From positions 3,162,001 to 3,226,000 of the forward strand of contig OX424561.1 of assembly GCA_949152475.1 (NCBI GenBank): a stretch of 64,000 bases of DNA. Direction: 5' to 3'. The number at the start of each line of letters is the position of its first letter. Position 1 is the first letter of the stretch. Positions 11,102-20,687 of this stretch are shown here, in pieces. A program made the translations under genes and the position numbers. The notes beneath the pieces are model-generated. The model was not told the origin of the DNA, made no database searches, and worked only from the letters and a program-made list of their open reading frames with translations. The stretch is from Terebella lapidaria. Its lineage: Eukaryota; Annelida; Polychaeta; Terebellida; Terebellidae.

Positions 11102-12418
11102 ATGGCAGTCAATTACAAGAACCCCCCAGAATTTGGAGAAACAAGTACATACGAACAGTGGAGGAATCAGCTGGAAATATGGAAGTTGATGACAGGGCTC
11201 CCTAAAGATAAACAAGCTCTAGCTGTGTCTCTGAGACTCACAGCCACCCCAGGGAAAGCAAGGGATGTAGCCCTTCAGGTTAGTGCTGCAGATCTCAATA
11301 CGGACGATGGATTGGACACACTCCTGGAGGCTCTGGATGCTGTGTTCAAGAAAGAAGACAGAGACAGTGCTTTCGAGGCTTATTCAGACTTTGAACACTT
11401 CAGGAAAACAGAAGGCAGCACCATGGCAGATTTTCTGATAGAATTCGAACACAAGTACAACAGGTGCAAGAAATTTGAGATGGAATTACCAGACGCAGTC
11501 CTGGCTTTCAAGCTTCTAGATGGTGCGAACCTAGATGTCAAAGAGCGACAGTTAGCACTGACAGCTACGAGTGATCTCACATATATAAGCATGAAATCAG
11601 CATTGAAAAGAATATTTGGGGAATCTGGCAGCACCAAAGAACCAATAACTTTGAAACAACAGTCAGCCCTTTACACACGACAGTCGAGTGACAGACACAG
11701 GTTTTCAACCGGGAATCAAAATCCAACTGATTCCAAGAAAACAAATCCACTGAATAGATATGGGAGACCAAGCAAGTGCGCAATTTGCCAAAGCATTTAT
11801 CACTGGGTGCGGGACTGTCCAGAGAGACAAGGCAACAGGAATCCAAGGGCTAGGTATGAGTCAGAGAGACAAGACAGAGGTAGACAACAGAGGTATGAAT
11901 CAGTACGTACCGCAGAGGCCACTCAAGCTGAGGCAACAGACGATTTAGAGATCTGTAATTTGACGCTATACAACAAGGAGAATCAAGTAGAATCACAAGT
12001 CAATGACATTCTGGTGGTGGAGGCCAGCGGGGCAGCAGTCCTGGACACTGCCTGCACAAAGACCGTGTGTGGAAAACAGTGGCTACAGGACTATGTGGCC
12101 AGTCTCAAGGAAAGTGATAGAGTCCAGGTGTCATCATCACCCAGCAACCAGAGATTCAAGTTTGGTGATGGAGCCATTGTGGAATCGGCTCAGAAGACAA
12201 AGATCCCAGCAAAGATTGGACAGAAAAAGTGCTACATAGAGACCGAAGTAGTGGACACAAACATACCACTCTTACTCAGCAAGCGATCACTGAAAACAGC
12301 TGGCACAATCTTGGATCTTGACAAGGACCAGGCCAAGATGCTAGGACAGAAGATAAACTTAGAGTTCACATCAACAGGACACTATTGTGTCAGTTTGCGG
12401 GATGAGGAATCGAGCTGA
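11102..12418 (+). CDS. gag: Copia Gag with zinc knuckle and protease-like end
   Basis: 438 residues from the ATG in AAGATGGCAG after the primer site; an in-frame ATG at 11,063 lies within the LTR and is unlikely to be used. The N-terminal two-thirds resembles the Copia capsid (UBN2/gag-pre type: W..WK..., FxxLxxEGxxMADFLIEFE). A CCHC knuckle (C-x2-C-x4-H-x4-C) begins at residue 226. An aspartic-protease segment follows at about residue 315, LDTACTKTVCG, with D-T-A where most retroelement proteases have D-S/T-G. The frame ends at UGA (12,416-12,418), directly followed in the same frame by pol. Confidence 0.9.
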   Translation: MAVNYKNPPEFGETSTYEQWRNQLEIWKLMTGLPKDKQALAVSLRLTATPGKARDVALQVSAADLNTDDGLDTLLEALDAVFKKEDRDSAFEAYSDFEHFRKTEGSTMADFLIEFEHKYNRCKKFEMELPDAVLAFKLLDGANLDVKERQLALTATSDLTYISMKSALKRIFGESGSTKEPITLKQQSALYTRQSSDRHRFSTGNQNPTDSKKTNPLNRYGRPSKCAICQSIYHWVRDCPERQGNRNPRARYESERQDRGRQQRYESVRTAEATQAEATDDLEICNLTLYNKENQVESQVNDILVVEASGAAVLDTACTKTVCGKQWLQDYVASLKESDRVQVSSSPSNQRFKFGDGAIVESAQKTKIPAKIGQKKCYIETEVVDTNIPLLLSKRSLKTAGTILDLDKDQAKMLGQKINLEFTSTGHYCVSLRDEESS

Positions 12419-12422
12419 CTAG
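12416..12422 (+). promoter_or_regulatory. In-frame UGA-CUAG between gag and pol, candidate readthrough site
   Basis: The stop is UGA followed by CUAG. The UGA-CUA context is an established readthrough-promoting signal in alphaviruses and in some animal mRNAs. The same frame continues open for 15 codons before the first ATG of pol and then to 15,418. A simple CGA-to-TGA mutation is the alternative. Confidence 0.55.
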
Positions 12423-15418
12423 CACAGGCAACAGAAGAAAATGAGATTCTCAGCATAACAGAAATGACAGTACTGGAACAAAAGGCCGCTATAATTAAGT
12501 TGCACAAACAGTTTGGTCATGCATCATCAGCAAAACTCTTGGGGTTAGTGAAGTGTGCTGGAGTAAAAGTCACATCAACGTTGACAAAAATTTTTGAAGA
12601 CATTGTCAATGACTGTGATGTTTTTAAGAAATTTGGTCGGGCACCACCAAAGCCCGCGACTTCACTGCCGCTAGCAAAGGAGTTCAATGAAACAGTAGCA
12701 GTTGACCTTCATGAACTCGGACCTAACCTGTGGTACTTGCACATGATTGACATCTTCACACGCTTCAGTGCAGGATGCATCATGAGAACAAAAAGGACGT
12801 CAGAGTTTGTAAAAATGTTCATTCGTCATTGGATTGGAATCTATGGACCGTGCAAAAAACTTTTGAGTGACAACGGTGGTGAATTTAACAGTGCAGAAGT
12901 CAGGGACATGGCAGAAAACTACAATATGGAGGTGAAAACGACGGCTGGGTACAGTCCTTGGAGCAATGGGATTGTTGAGCGACACAATCAGACACTGTCG
13001 GAGATCATTCGGAAAGTGAAACACGATAACAAGTGTGACTGGGATACGTCACTGTCATGGGCACTCATGGCCAAGAACTCTCTGTTGAATGTCTCTGGTT
13101 ACAGTCCGTATCAGCTGGTATTTGGCAGAAACCCAAACATGCCCTCAGTACTTACTGACAAGCTACCTGCACTGGAAGCGACAACAACGAGTGCAACAGT
13201 GGCGGAGAACATTACTGCGATGCATGCTGCACGTAAGGCTTATGCCGAAGCTGACTGTTCAGAGAGGATTCGTCGTGCTTTGCGAAAACAGACAAGAAAC
13301 AGTGACGAAACATTTGTGCATGGGGACAAAGTTTACTATAAACGGCCAGACAGTCATGAATGGAAAGGCCCAGGAGTAGTAATTGGACAAGATGGAGCTG
13401 TTGTATTCATCAGGCATGGAGGACTAGTTGTCCGAGTACATCGATCGAGACTGAGAAAAGTCGGCAGAACAGAGGAAACTGAAGTCTCCATTGAGTCAAA
13501 ACAGAAACATTGTGGGAACAGACCTGATGAACAAGGAAGCGAGCATGGACAAAGCGGTCCATCTAAAACAGGTGGAGATGAAACTGATGAGAGTGATGAG
13601 GAAATTCAGAATCCAAATGATCATAATGATAATGTGGAAATAGATGAAAACCCGACAGGTGGTGGTTTGGGACATGTGGAAGCCCCACAAGAGAAGGTTA
13701 CGAAATTTAAACCTGGGGAAAAGTTTCAGTATGTTGAACATGGAGTACGACATGCCGGAGAAGTAATCAGTAGAGCTGGGAAAGCTACTGGTGGGTACAG
13801 GAATTGGTTCAATGTGCGGTACTCGGAGCCAAACCACATGGAAGGAGTTAAAAAAGCTGTGGATATGAGTACAAAGGACATAGTGGATGCAGAGACTGCA
13901 GAAGAAAATGTGATGATTGTGGAATCATCGTTTGAAGAAGCGAAGAAGGTTGAGCTAAACAGCTGGCTTAACAACCAAGTCTATGAGGAAGTACCTGATA
14001 ATGGGGAGAAATGTATTACCACGAGATGGATATGCACAGTGAAGGACACAACAGAGGGGACAGTTCAAAAAGCAAGACTCGTAGCGCGAGGCTTTGAGGA
14101 GTTTGAGAGACATTCATTGCCAAAAGATTCTCCAACATGTAGCTCAGAGAGCTTACGCCTGATACTTGCAGTGATTGCACAACAAAACTGGATCCCTCAT
14201 TCTATGGACATAAAAACAGCATTTCTACAAGGTACACAGATAAACAGGGAGATCTACATTCGCCCTCCAAAGGAAGCAGGATCTAAAGGCAAAATCTGGA
14301 AAATGAAAAAATGTGTCTATGGTCTCTGTGATGCTTCCCTTCAGTGGTACAATAGAGTCAAAGATGTTCTTCTTGGCACTGGGGCCAAGGTCTCTGCCAT
14401 GGATCCGGCTGTGTTCTTCTGGACAAGCGAGCAACGAGAAGGAGAAACAGTCTATGGAATCCTGGCAAGTCATGTGGATGATTTCATATGGGCGGGAACT
14501 GCGGAATTTGAGCGACTCGTGATTCCTCACATCAGGAAATATTTTCGGGTTGGACGAGAGGAGGTGAAGACTTTCCGCTACGTCGGAATATCCCTGGAGA
14601 CCAGATCTGGAGACTTGTTCGTTAGTCAAGCAGACTACGTGAAAAGCCTGAACTTTATAAATGTGGACCCATCGAGAAAGTCCTCAAATGACTCTGTGAA
14701 CACTACAGAGCGAGAACAGCTTGGTTCCAAAATAGGACAAATTTTGTGGATAGCCAAACAAAGTAGACCAGATGTCATGTTCGATGCATGCTGCTTATCT
14801 GCAAACTTGAAAAATGCTATTGTCAGTGACATAAATGAAGTGAACAAGGTAATCAAACGGCTGCATTCGGACATGGTGACCTTGAAGTTTCAACAACTCG
14901 GGGACAAAACGGAGTTGAAGCTGGTGGTATTCAGTGATGCTTCACTTGGCAACTTACCAGACGGAGGTTCACAGGGTGGACATTTCATTGTGCTCATGGG
15001 AGCAAACGGACGTTTCTCGCCAATATGTTGGCAATCTCGACGGATTCGACGTGTGGTTCGAAGTTCACTAAGTGGGGAAACGTTGGCTCTTGCAGATGCT
15101 CTGGACACGGCAGTGTATCTGGCATCGATGTATGGTGAACTAACCTCAGGGACTTGCGACAGGATCACTCTACCCATCATCTGTGTGTTAGACAGCTTTC
15201 CACTGTGTCAAGCACTCAAGTCCACTAAGGCAGTGTCAGAGAAAAGACTCCGGAGAGAGATCAGTGCGATCAGAGAGATGTTGGACAACGGTCAAGTCGA
15301 GAACATTCTGTGGACTGGTAGCAAAGAACAGCTAGCAGACTGCCTTACCAAGAAAGGTGCTTCACCCTTGAAACTGTTAGAGGCACTGTCTGACGGCAAA
15401 CTCCAAATTAGACTCTAA
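12419..15418 (+). CDS. pol: Copia Pol: integrase, reverse transcriptase, RNase H
   Basis: Open for 999 codons after the gag stop; the first ATG is at 12,464. Integrase: an HHCC zinc region (H-x5-H near the start, then C-D-V-F where C-x2-C is expected), then the catalytic triad D (VDLHEL), D (LSDNGGEF) and E (NGIVERHN) with D-35-E spacing. Reverse transcriptase: TRWICTVK, KARLVARGF, SMDIKTAFLQG, KKCVYGLCDAS and the HVDDF catalytic box. RNase H: VVFSDAS, SLSGETLAL and VLDSFP carry the D-E-D acids. The only visible defect is Phe (12,623-12,625) for the second zinc cysteine of integrase. Without its own ATG context or splicing, Pol is probably made as a Gag-Pol readthrough product. Confidence 0.92.
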   Translation, partial: LAQATEENEILSITEMTVLEQKAAIIKLHKQFGHASSAKLLGLVKCAGVKVTSTLTKIFEDIVNDCDVFKKFGRAPPKPATSLPLAKEFNETVAVDLHELGPNLWYLHMIDIFTRFSAGCIMRTKRTSEFVKMFIRHWIGIYGPCKKLLSDNGGEFNSAEVRDMAENYNMEVKTTAGYSPWSNGIVERHNQTLSEIIRKVKHDNKCDWDTSLSWALMAKNSLLNVSGYSPYQLVFGRNPNMPSVLTDKLPALEATTTSATVAENITAMHAARKAYAEADCSERIRRALRKQTRNSDETFVHGDKVYYKRPDSHEWKGPGVVIGQDGAVVFIRHGGLVVRVHRSRLRKVGRTEETEVSIESKQKHCGNRPDEQGSEHGQSGPSKTGGDETDESDEEIQNPNDHNDNVEIDENPTGGGLGHVEAPQEKVTKFKPGEKFQYVEHGVRHAGEVISRAGKATGGYRNWFNVRYSEPNHMEGVKKAVDMSTKDIVDAETAEENVMIVESSFEEAKKVELNSWLNNQVYEEVPDNGEKCITTRWICTVKDTTEGTVQKARLVARGFEEFERHSLPKDSPTCSSESLRLILAVIAQQNWIPHSMDIKTAFLQGTQINREIYIRPPKEAGSKGKIWKMKKCVYGLCDASLQWYNRVKDVLLGTGAKVSAMDPAVFFWTSEQREGETVYGILASHVDDFIWAGTAEFERLVIPHIRKYFRVGREEVKTFRYVGISLETRSGDLFVSQADYVKSLNFINVDPSRKSSNDSVNTTEREQLGSKIGQILWIAKQSRPDVMFDACCLSANLKNAIVSDINEVNKVIKRLHSDMVTLKFQQLGDKTELKLVVFSDASLGNLPDGGSQGGHFIVLMGANGRFSPICWQSRRIRRVVRSSLSGETLALADALDTAVYLASMYGELTSGTCDRITLPIICVLDSFPLCQALKSTKAVSEKRLRREISAIREMLDNGQVENILWTGSKEQLADCLTKKGASPLKLLEALSDGKLQIRL

Positions 15419-15480
15419 ATCATATCACTCCCATCTTTCGCATGAATTGCAGTTCATTTTGCTTCGTTTCTTTTTCAGTT

Positions 15481-15491
15481 CCGGGAAAGAT
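15481..15491 (+). promoter_or_regulatory. Copia polypurine tract region
   Basis: A purine-rich stretch (GGGAAAGA) abuts the 3' LTR, where plus-strand DNA synthesis would start. It is short for a polypurine tract. Confidence 0.5.
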
Positions 15492-15695
15492 TGTGAACAT
15501 TATGATACATGTGTGAACATCTTGATATGCACATTATGATATTAATGATGACCTCATTCAACTGTATGCATTATGATGTTACTTAAGTACATGTGTACTG
15601 GAAGTGTTTGGTGACAGGAAGTTTCTGAGTAGCCATGTGCTAATTTGATGACATGAAGTAAAGTCTAGTTGTGGACAAAAAGAGTTGTTGTTACA
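15492..15695 (+). repeat. Copia 3' LTR
   Basis: 204 bp, apparently identical to the 5' LTR at every base compared by eye, followed by the target duplication GTCAC. Confidence 0.95.
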
Positions 15696-15706
15696 GTCAC
15701 TTTATA

Positions 15707-15712
15707 TTTATT
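15707..15712 (-). terminator. Candidate distal poly(A) signal
   Basis: AATAAA on the gene strand, 11 bp inside the boundary of the Copia right LTR. Cleavage 10-30 nt beyond it would fall in the LTR. A second AATAAA at 10,855-10,860 lies just beyond the element, so before insertion the two signals were about 25 bp apart. Confidence 0.4.
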
Positions 15713-16152
15713 TACATGTGATGTATAAATAGACAGGTTACATTAGTGAATATATGCATCTACATGTGTTTTTAAATAATCATGTATAATTACTCAGAGT
15801 ACACCAATGTGTATCAGTGAACTGTAATGATTAGTAAATTTTATATTATCATGAAGCACTGAAAACAATCATCATTTTGTATCAAACAGAAAACATGCGG
15901 TTAGTACAAGCACACAAAGATTGTGATGGCAAGACAGGATTGACAAACAAACTAAATGACAACAATAATTTGAATAAATAGCTTAACAAAACAACTACTG
16001 TTGTTTACAAACGAAATAGATACTGAACATGCACATGGATCTATACAAGTAGAAATAACCAAATATAGCTGGTATAAATGAGTAAATAATTGATTGATGG
16101 GTTATCAGTTCAGATTCTGATGCATTCTTTTGATTCAGGTCACTACCATTAG

Positions 16153-16158
16153 TTTATT
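16153..16158 (-). terminator. Candidate proximal poly(A) signal
   Basis: AATAAA on the gene strand, 44 nt after the TGA at 16,203-16,205. Its use would give a very short 3'UTR. Confidence 0.35.
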
Positions 16159-16202
16159 AGAACACTACTAGTTTGGACTGTGCCGAGGTCACTGGGAACC
16201 GC

Positions 16203-19200
16203 TCAGCAGTCAGAGCTGGCTGGAGTCCCACCCTGCAGCATCTGTACGATTTGTCGGACATACCCTTTCTTGGTGGGTGATGAACCCTCAGACTTGGACC
16301 GGAACTCATCTTCCCTGTCCTTGTACGGGGATGTGTAGTCATCAGCGACACTGTAGCTGTTCTGGCGGATCCTGGTCAGCGTAGCACACTCCACCAGTTC
16401 GCGTGTGCGCTCTCGTACCGTCTTGAAGGCGAGGTCTGAGCTGGATGCCGCTGAGCTGTTTGGAGAGATGACAGGGGAACCCGGGACAGATCCTGGGGAG
16501 GTGACGGCCTCCAGTGTCTTGAGGATCTCCTGGATGCCTTGTGCCTTCTCCTTTTGCTTGACCTCGATACGAGGCACGGGCTTGGATCGGCTCCGCTGTT
16601 CCATCAACTTCACAGTGTCTTTGATGGACATCTTAAATCCCCCAGCTGGATCTCCGGGATCAACGTCGCCATCCATGCCAGACTCCGCAGCTCCAAACTC
16701 TCCAGCGTCCACGGCTCCAGAAGCGGCGCCAAAGTTTAGAGACTCACAGAGGTTGTCCGCGCTGCTACAAAAGGACATCCGCTGGCTTCCTTCCAAGTCC
16801 TGGACAAATCGCTGCTCGTAGAAGAACTCGGAGCCACAGTCATCCCCCTCAGACTCACTGTTCTCTTCCTCCCCTGTAGGGTCAGAGCCACCAGCCGCTG
16901 ACGACTTCAGCAGAGAGAGAAGCTCTGCATTCAGCATGAAGCTAGTCTGTTCAGGGAGTTGGAGTCGGGAGTTATCCACTGTGTCTGCTACTGAGTTCTC
17001 TAGAGATGTAACTCCATGGTCTATCTCAGCAGAGTCATTCATCTCTGGAGTTTCTGTGGGTGTAGCCTCTGTATTCTGGTCACTGTTCTCAACCATGTGG
17101 ACCTCCTCCGACGATGTCACTGTATCATCCTGGGAGTTTTGTTGGTTCTTACGAGGTCTTGGTGGTCGATGCCGAGGCAGCGTGTACGTCCCGAGTACGA
17201 TGGGTTTGGCTGTGGCGATTCTCTCCCCAAGAGTGAGGCTCCCCGGCTCATTTTCTTTCAGCAGTTCCTTCAGTTCCTTTTTTACGGAAGATTCGCGAGT
17301 GCTCTGAGCCCTCTCTAGAAGGTGGCGTGACTTGCCTTTCACTCGCTCACTGTAGACCCGGGCGAGCTGATAGACAAAGCGGTGTTGTTTCTTTTCCTTG
17401 CGTTTCTCTTTGTCTTTGCCATGTTTCGATGGACTGCGAGAGTCTGGAGTCCGAGGCCGTCCGATCCGGAACATGTCCTCTGCTGACCTAGTCCGTGGTG
17501 TCCGAGCTGGACTAGAGTCCGTAGACTTGGGACTTGTCAGGCTGTGACCTCGGCCAGTGAACCGTGACGTGAGGTGCAGGACGGCATTTTTTAGGGAGTC
17601 GACAAAGCCGTCATTTATCGCCGGGCTGGACGGGGAAAGTGGACTGAAGATAGAGCGACTGGAAGGTGAGGTAGTGCGAGTGGAGTGAACGCTGGTCCCA
17701 TGGAAACTTCCAGCCCTCTGAGGACAGCCATGTGACGTCTGAGGGGTGCTTGTTCTATCTGACGGCAGACTAGACCATGTGTCCCGCCCGTCACAGCTGA
17801 CTGCCGAGCTTGGGCCTCTCGGCGACACTGGAGAACTCTTATGACCTGAGTGGTGCACCATAGTTCTGGAAGGCAACATTGGGGAATTTGTTGAAGTGAC
17901 GAATGAGGTCCCGGAGTCGGTAGTGTCGATTTCCAAGGGCAGAGTGGATGGGGGAGAGACCATCAGCCCGTTCTTGTCCATGAGCTGACGGGGAGGTGTG
18001 GCATAGCGGGATATGACACGTCCCCGTTCCCGACAGCATTCCACCTCCCGCACTAAATCGTCAGGGCCCATCTCCCTCGGGGGCGTAGCGAGCCGCGCAA
18101 TCCGACCCTGCAGCTCCTGATCCCGCTTGATGGCGCTAGACAGAGAAGACGCCACAAAGGCGCGTCTGTTAGAGAACACGAGCGTGTCCGAGGTCTGGCG
18201 ACGGTGACCTTTAACATAGTCATCTTCTCTGCTGAGCTGTCCCCGAAGGTCATCCGTCGACGTGAATGAGTTTGACTTTTTTAAGGTCATGACTGGTGGT
18301 TTGGTGATTTTGTTCTTTGGTGTTTTTGATTTTGAGCATGACTTTTTTACTTTTGTTTCCTCCGAACACATGGCATGCTGAATGGGAGATGTCGGTGAAC
18401 TGATAGGAGATCGAGGTATCCAAGGATCATCATACACACAATCACTGTCACACTGAACAGAAACATTCTTGGCAGAATCACAACTCGAGTCCCTCACTGC
18501 AGCACTGTGAGTCTCCTTGCTAGCACATGAGTTTGATTTTACTGTCACTAATGAAGCACATGAAGACATCAGTGACTCAGCACCAGAGGAAATATTATGT
18601 CTGTGACCTGAGGGGCTTCCCAGAAGGTAATTCCCATTGAGATTTACCCTGTGACATAGAGGGCTTCCCCAACAAGAATTGTTAGCACCACGGTTTTGAC
18701 CGCTATATCTGTTGCGCTGTTGGCACAATGAACATTTTGATTCTTGAGACCGCAGAGTACAGCATTCTGACACAGAGACCTTCCCATAGTTATCCAGTGT
18801 GTTTGGTGACACGTCACTGTTTTCTGTGGATGACTGACTAGAATCTATAGCAGTATGTCTATGGCACACATCAGATGGTGATTCTGCCTGACTTGGCACC
18901 ACATCAGGCAGGGTGGAAGCCACTCCTGTCGGACTCGCCGTTAAATCCAACTTGACATAGTTCCCATACTGGGTATCCCCTTGGCTCTCCTCCATGATTG
19001 GTTCAATATTCTCGTGAGATCTGTTAACACGCACTACATTCGAGTAGATGGACTCTGGCTCAGACTTGTCGTTCAGTTCATATCCTCTGCCGATGGTGAA
19101 CACCACATTAACGTAACCGTCGTCCCTCTCGTCAATGGTGCTCGGACGTGACACACGATCTGGTGACTCTCGTACTGGTGTTGTCTGGCCAGACTCGTCA

Positions 19201-19583
19201 CCTGACATCAGCGCTGCACTAAACGGGGATGCTGGTGCCGACGCCTGCTTGATGAACTTTTTGCGCATTTTCGTGATTAACAGCGAGTCCACTCGACTGA
19301 CCGGCCGCGAGTTTGGAGAATGGTCTGGAGGGAGATCGACCACAGGTATGAAATCCTCTGGATCACAGCCGTCGTCGGAATTCAGCACTTGACTCAGTCG
19401 CTCTGCCCGGTGACTGGAGTCATCAAAGCTTCCTATCCCCGGGCTGTCGTCTGGCACATGGTCACGATCTGTGTCCTTCGCGGCCTGTCGGAGAGCTTCG
19501 TGTAGACTCTCCAAGGAGCGACTCTCTGAACGCAGCAGACGGTTCCCCTGCCGAGGTTCTCTGTGACTCACAACCGGTGTCGG
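16203..19583 (-). CDS. PLEKHG1: PLEKHG-type RhoGEF terminal exon, long disordered tail
   Basis: A single 3,381-nt open exon (1,126 residues and TGA) after acceptor CATGTTTCAG|CCGAC, entering in phase 0. It is mostly Ser/Pro/Thr-rich and probably disordered, with many SP and RxxS sites. Three stretches stand out as ordered: a basic helix-like block (FVYQLARVYSERVKGKSRHL) of the kind seen as 'LAREYS' motifs in PLEKHG tails, a short block KMSIKDTVKLMEQRSRSKP, and the extreme C-terminal YVRQIVQMLQ helix before the stop. A cysteine-rich patch (C-x2-C with further Cys) lies near 18,700-18,780. The tail probably serves in localisation and partner binding, as in PLEKHG3, which binds actin (established for the family; not shown here). 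Confidence 0.92.
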   Translation of the reverse strand, partial: PTPVVSHREPRQGNRLLRSESRSLESLHEALRQAAKDTDRDHVPDDSPGIGSFDDSSHRAERLSQVLNSDDGCDPEDFIPVVDLPPDHSPNSRPVSRVDSLLITKMRKKFIKQASAPASPFSAALMSGDESGQTTPVRESPDRVSRPSTIDERDDGYVNVVFTIGRGYELNDKSEPESIYSNVVRVNRSHENIEPIMEESQGDTQYGNYVKLDLTASPTGVASTLPDVVPSQAESPSDVCHRHTAIDSSQSSTENSDVSPNTLDNYGKVSVSECCTLRSQESKCSLCQQRNRYSGQNRGANNSCWGSPLCHRVNLNGNYLLGSPSGHRHNISSGAESLMSSCASLVTVKSNSCASKETHSAAVRDSSCDSAKNVSVQCDSDCVYDDPWIPRSPISSPTSPIQHAMCSEETKVKKSCSKSKTPKNKITKPPVMTLKKSNSFTSTDDLRGQLSREDDYVKGHRRQTSDTLVFSNRRAFVASSLSSAIKRDQELQGRIARLATPPREMGPDDLVREVECCRERGRVISRYATPPRQLMDKNGLMVSPPSTLPLEIDTTDSGTSFVTSTNSPMLPSRTMVHHSGHKSSPVSPRGPSSAVSCDGRDTWSSLPSDRTSTPQTSHGCPQRAGSFHGTSVHSTRTTSPSSRSIFSPLSPSSPAINDGFVDSLKNAVLHLTSRFTGRGHSLTSPKSTDSSPARTPRTRSAEDMFRIGRPRTPDSRSPSKHGKDKEKRKEKKQHRFVYQLARVYSERVKGKSRHLLERAQSTRESSVKKELKELLKENEPGSLTLGERIATAKPIVLGTYTLPRHRPPRPRKNQQNSQDDTVTSSEEVHMVENSDQNTEATPTETPEMNDSAEIDHGVTSLENSVADTVDNSRLQLPEQTSFMLNAELLSLLKSSAAGGSDPTGEEENSESEGDDCGSEFFYEQRFVQDLEGSQRMSFCSSADNLCESLNFGAASGAVDAGEFGAAESGMDGDVDPGDPAGGFKMSIKDTVKLMEQRSRSKPVPRIEVKQKEKAQGIQEILKTLEAVTSPGSVPGSPVISPNSSAASSSDLAFKTVRERTRELVECATLTRIRQNSYSVADDYTSPYKDREDEFRSKSEGSSPTKKGYVRQIVQMLQGGTPASSDC

Positions 19584-19781
19584 CTGAAACATGGATGACA
19601 GAGTAAACAATCATCACAGGTCAGTAGAAAACCTTGAAACTGTTCTGATATTCATTATTTCTGTACATCATTTCTGTACATTCATTATTTCTGTACATTC
19701 ATTATTCTGTACATGCCATGATATCGTCAAAGCATTAAATGCAACTAATACTTCTCAATGTTGCATGTCATCAAATAATAC

Positions 19782-19919
19782 CTGAGCACTGTTAGTGCCT
19801 GTCTCTTCCTCCAGAAGGCTCTCTTCGCAGCTGACGCCAGCGAGTCGAGATTTGCTTGGACTCTTGTGCGCGTGACTGGGAAAGTTGGCAATATCGGACC
19901 GTCTTCGTATCCTCGGGGA
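19782..19919 (-). CDS. PLEKHG1: PLEKHG-type RhoGEF exon 12
   Basis: A 138-nt exon, phase 0 to 0; acceptor CCCTACAG|TCCCC, donor GCTCAG|GTATTA. It codes SPRIRRRSDIANFPSHAHKS then SPSKSRLAGVS and an acidic end. RIRRRSD looks like a basophilic kinase site (inference). Because it is phase 0 on both sides it could be skipped without breaking the frame. Confidence 0.85.
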
Positions 19920-20503
19920 CTGTAGGGGCAATGAGTTGTACTAATTGCAAATGCCATAAAAAAACCTACTGTGTCAAACTCGTCAGAGAATAAATGTATA
20001 TTAATTTGACATATTTGACATGTACTCTATAATAATAGATTATTGCATGTAATGCTCATCTAGTTGTTGAGGTGTAAAGTTTATTGTGCGAGAAAACAAC
20101 TCACTGCTGTTGGACTACTCGGTTCACTCTGTGTATCCAATCACAAAGCAGGAAATATCGTCCAATCAGAGCAGTGATAGTGATCCAGAGAAAGCGTGAT
20201 GTAAAGATGAGAGGATTGAAGCAGTGAGAACAAAGCAATCTTATTTATGAGTAATTTTCTGTTGACTTTAAAATTATGCAAATGTCAAAGTGGAAATGAT
20301 ACACAATGTAAGCAACAGATACAGAAATTGATTTCAAGATGAATGCTCAAACTAAAATTTGTTGATTTGTGTCAGGATTGCATAATTCAAACACTTAACT
20401 AACACAGCAGAAAGTGAATTTAGTATGTGATTCATTAGCATATAATTCAGCATATCATACAAAGCAAGCTTATTATTTCTGAACTACTAAGTATTCTGTT
20501 TAC

Positions 20504-20541
20504 CTTTCGTGTTCCTTTCTTGGTCTTGAGTAAACCAAAAT
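20504..20541 (-). CDS. PLEKHG1: PLEKHG-type RhoGEF exon 11, 38-nt microexon
   Basis: A very short exon with acceptor TTCTTTGCAG|ATTTTG and donor CGAAAG|GTAAAC, entering in phase 1 and leaving in phase 0. It codes DFGLLKTKKGTRK, a small basic patch. Skipping it would shift the frame between exons 10 and 12, so if it is alternative it must be coordinated with another exon. The strong splice signals and frame bridging support it. Confidence 0.82.
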
Positions 20542-20687
20542 CTGCAAAGAAATACACACAGTATATAGTACCACTGATCAAACTGTGACGTTTTTTTTTA
20601 ATCAACAGTGGCGTGGATATTTATTTACACTGTACTTCTGACTCTGACAATTTTTGCTGACTTTAGGTTTCATGCCCCGGTTGTTAC

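Larger units (their letters stand above)
10870..15695 (+). mobile_element. Full-length Copia (Ty1/copia) LTR retrotransposon
   Basis: A 4,826-bp element flanked by the direct repeat GTCAC (10,865-10,869 and 15,696-15,700). The two 204-bp LTRs begin TG and end CA and appear identical by eye, meaning a recent insertion. The order gag, protease, integrase, reverse transcriptase, RNase H is diagnostic of Copia rather than Gypsy. Coding is in one frame on the plus strand, opposite to the RhoGEF gene. Gag and pol are separated only by one UGA. The RT box is HVDDF, a variant seen in some Copia lineages of aquatic animals such as GalEa (from memory; lineage not tested). Confidence 0.95.
15701..16202 (-). 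other. Presumed 3' untranslated region of the RhoGEF gene
   Basis: An AT-rich 500-nt stretch directly after the stop codon, without open frames worth noting. On the gene strand AATAAA occurs 44 nt after the stop (16,153-16,158) and again at 15,707-15,712 beside the Copia insertion. The distal signal gives a more usual 3'UTR length. The extent is inference. Confidence 0.5.

Noticed and set aside
16405..17318. Plus-strand open frames opposite the terminal exon
   Set aside because: Shadows of the long minus-strand coding exon.
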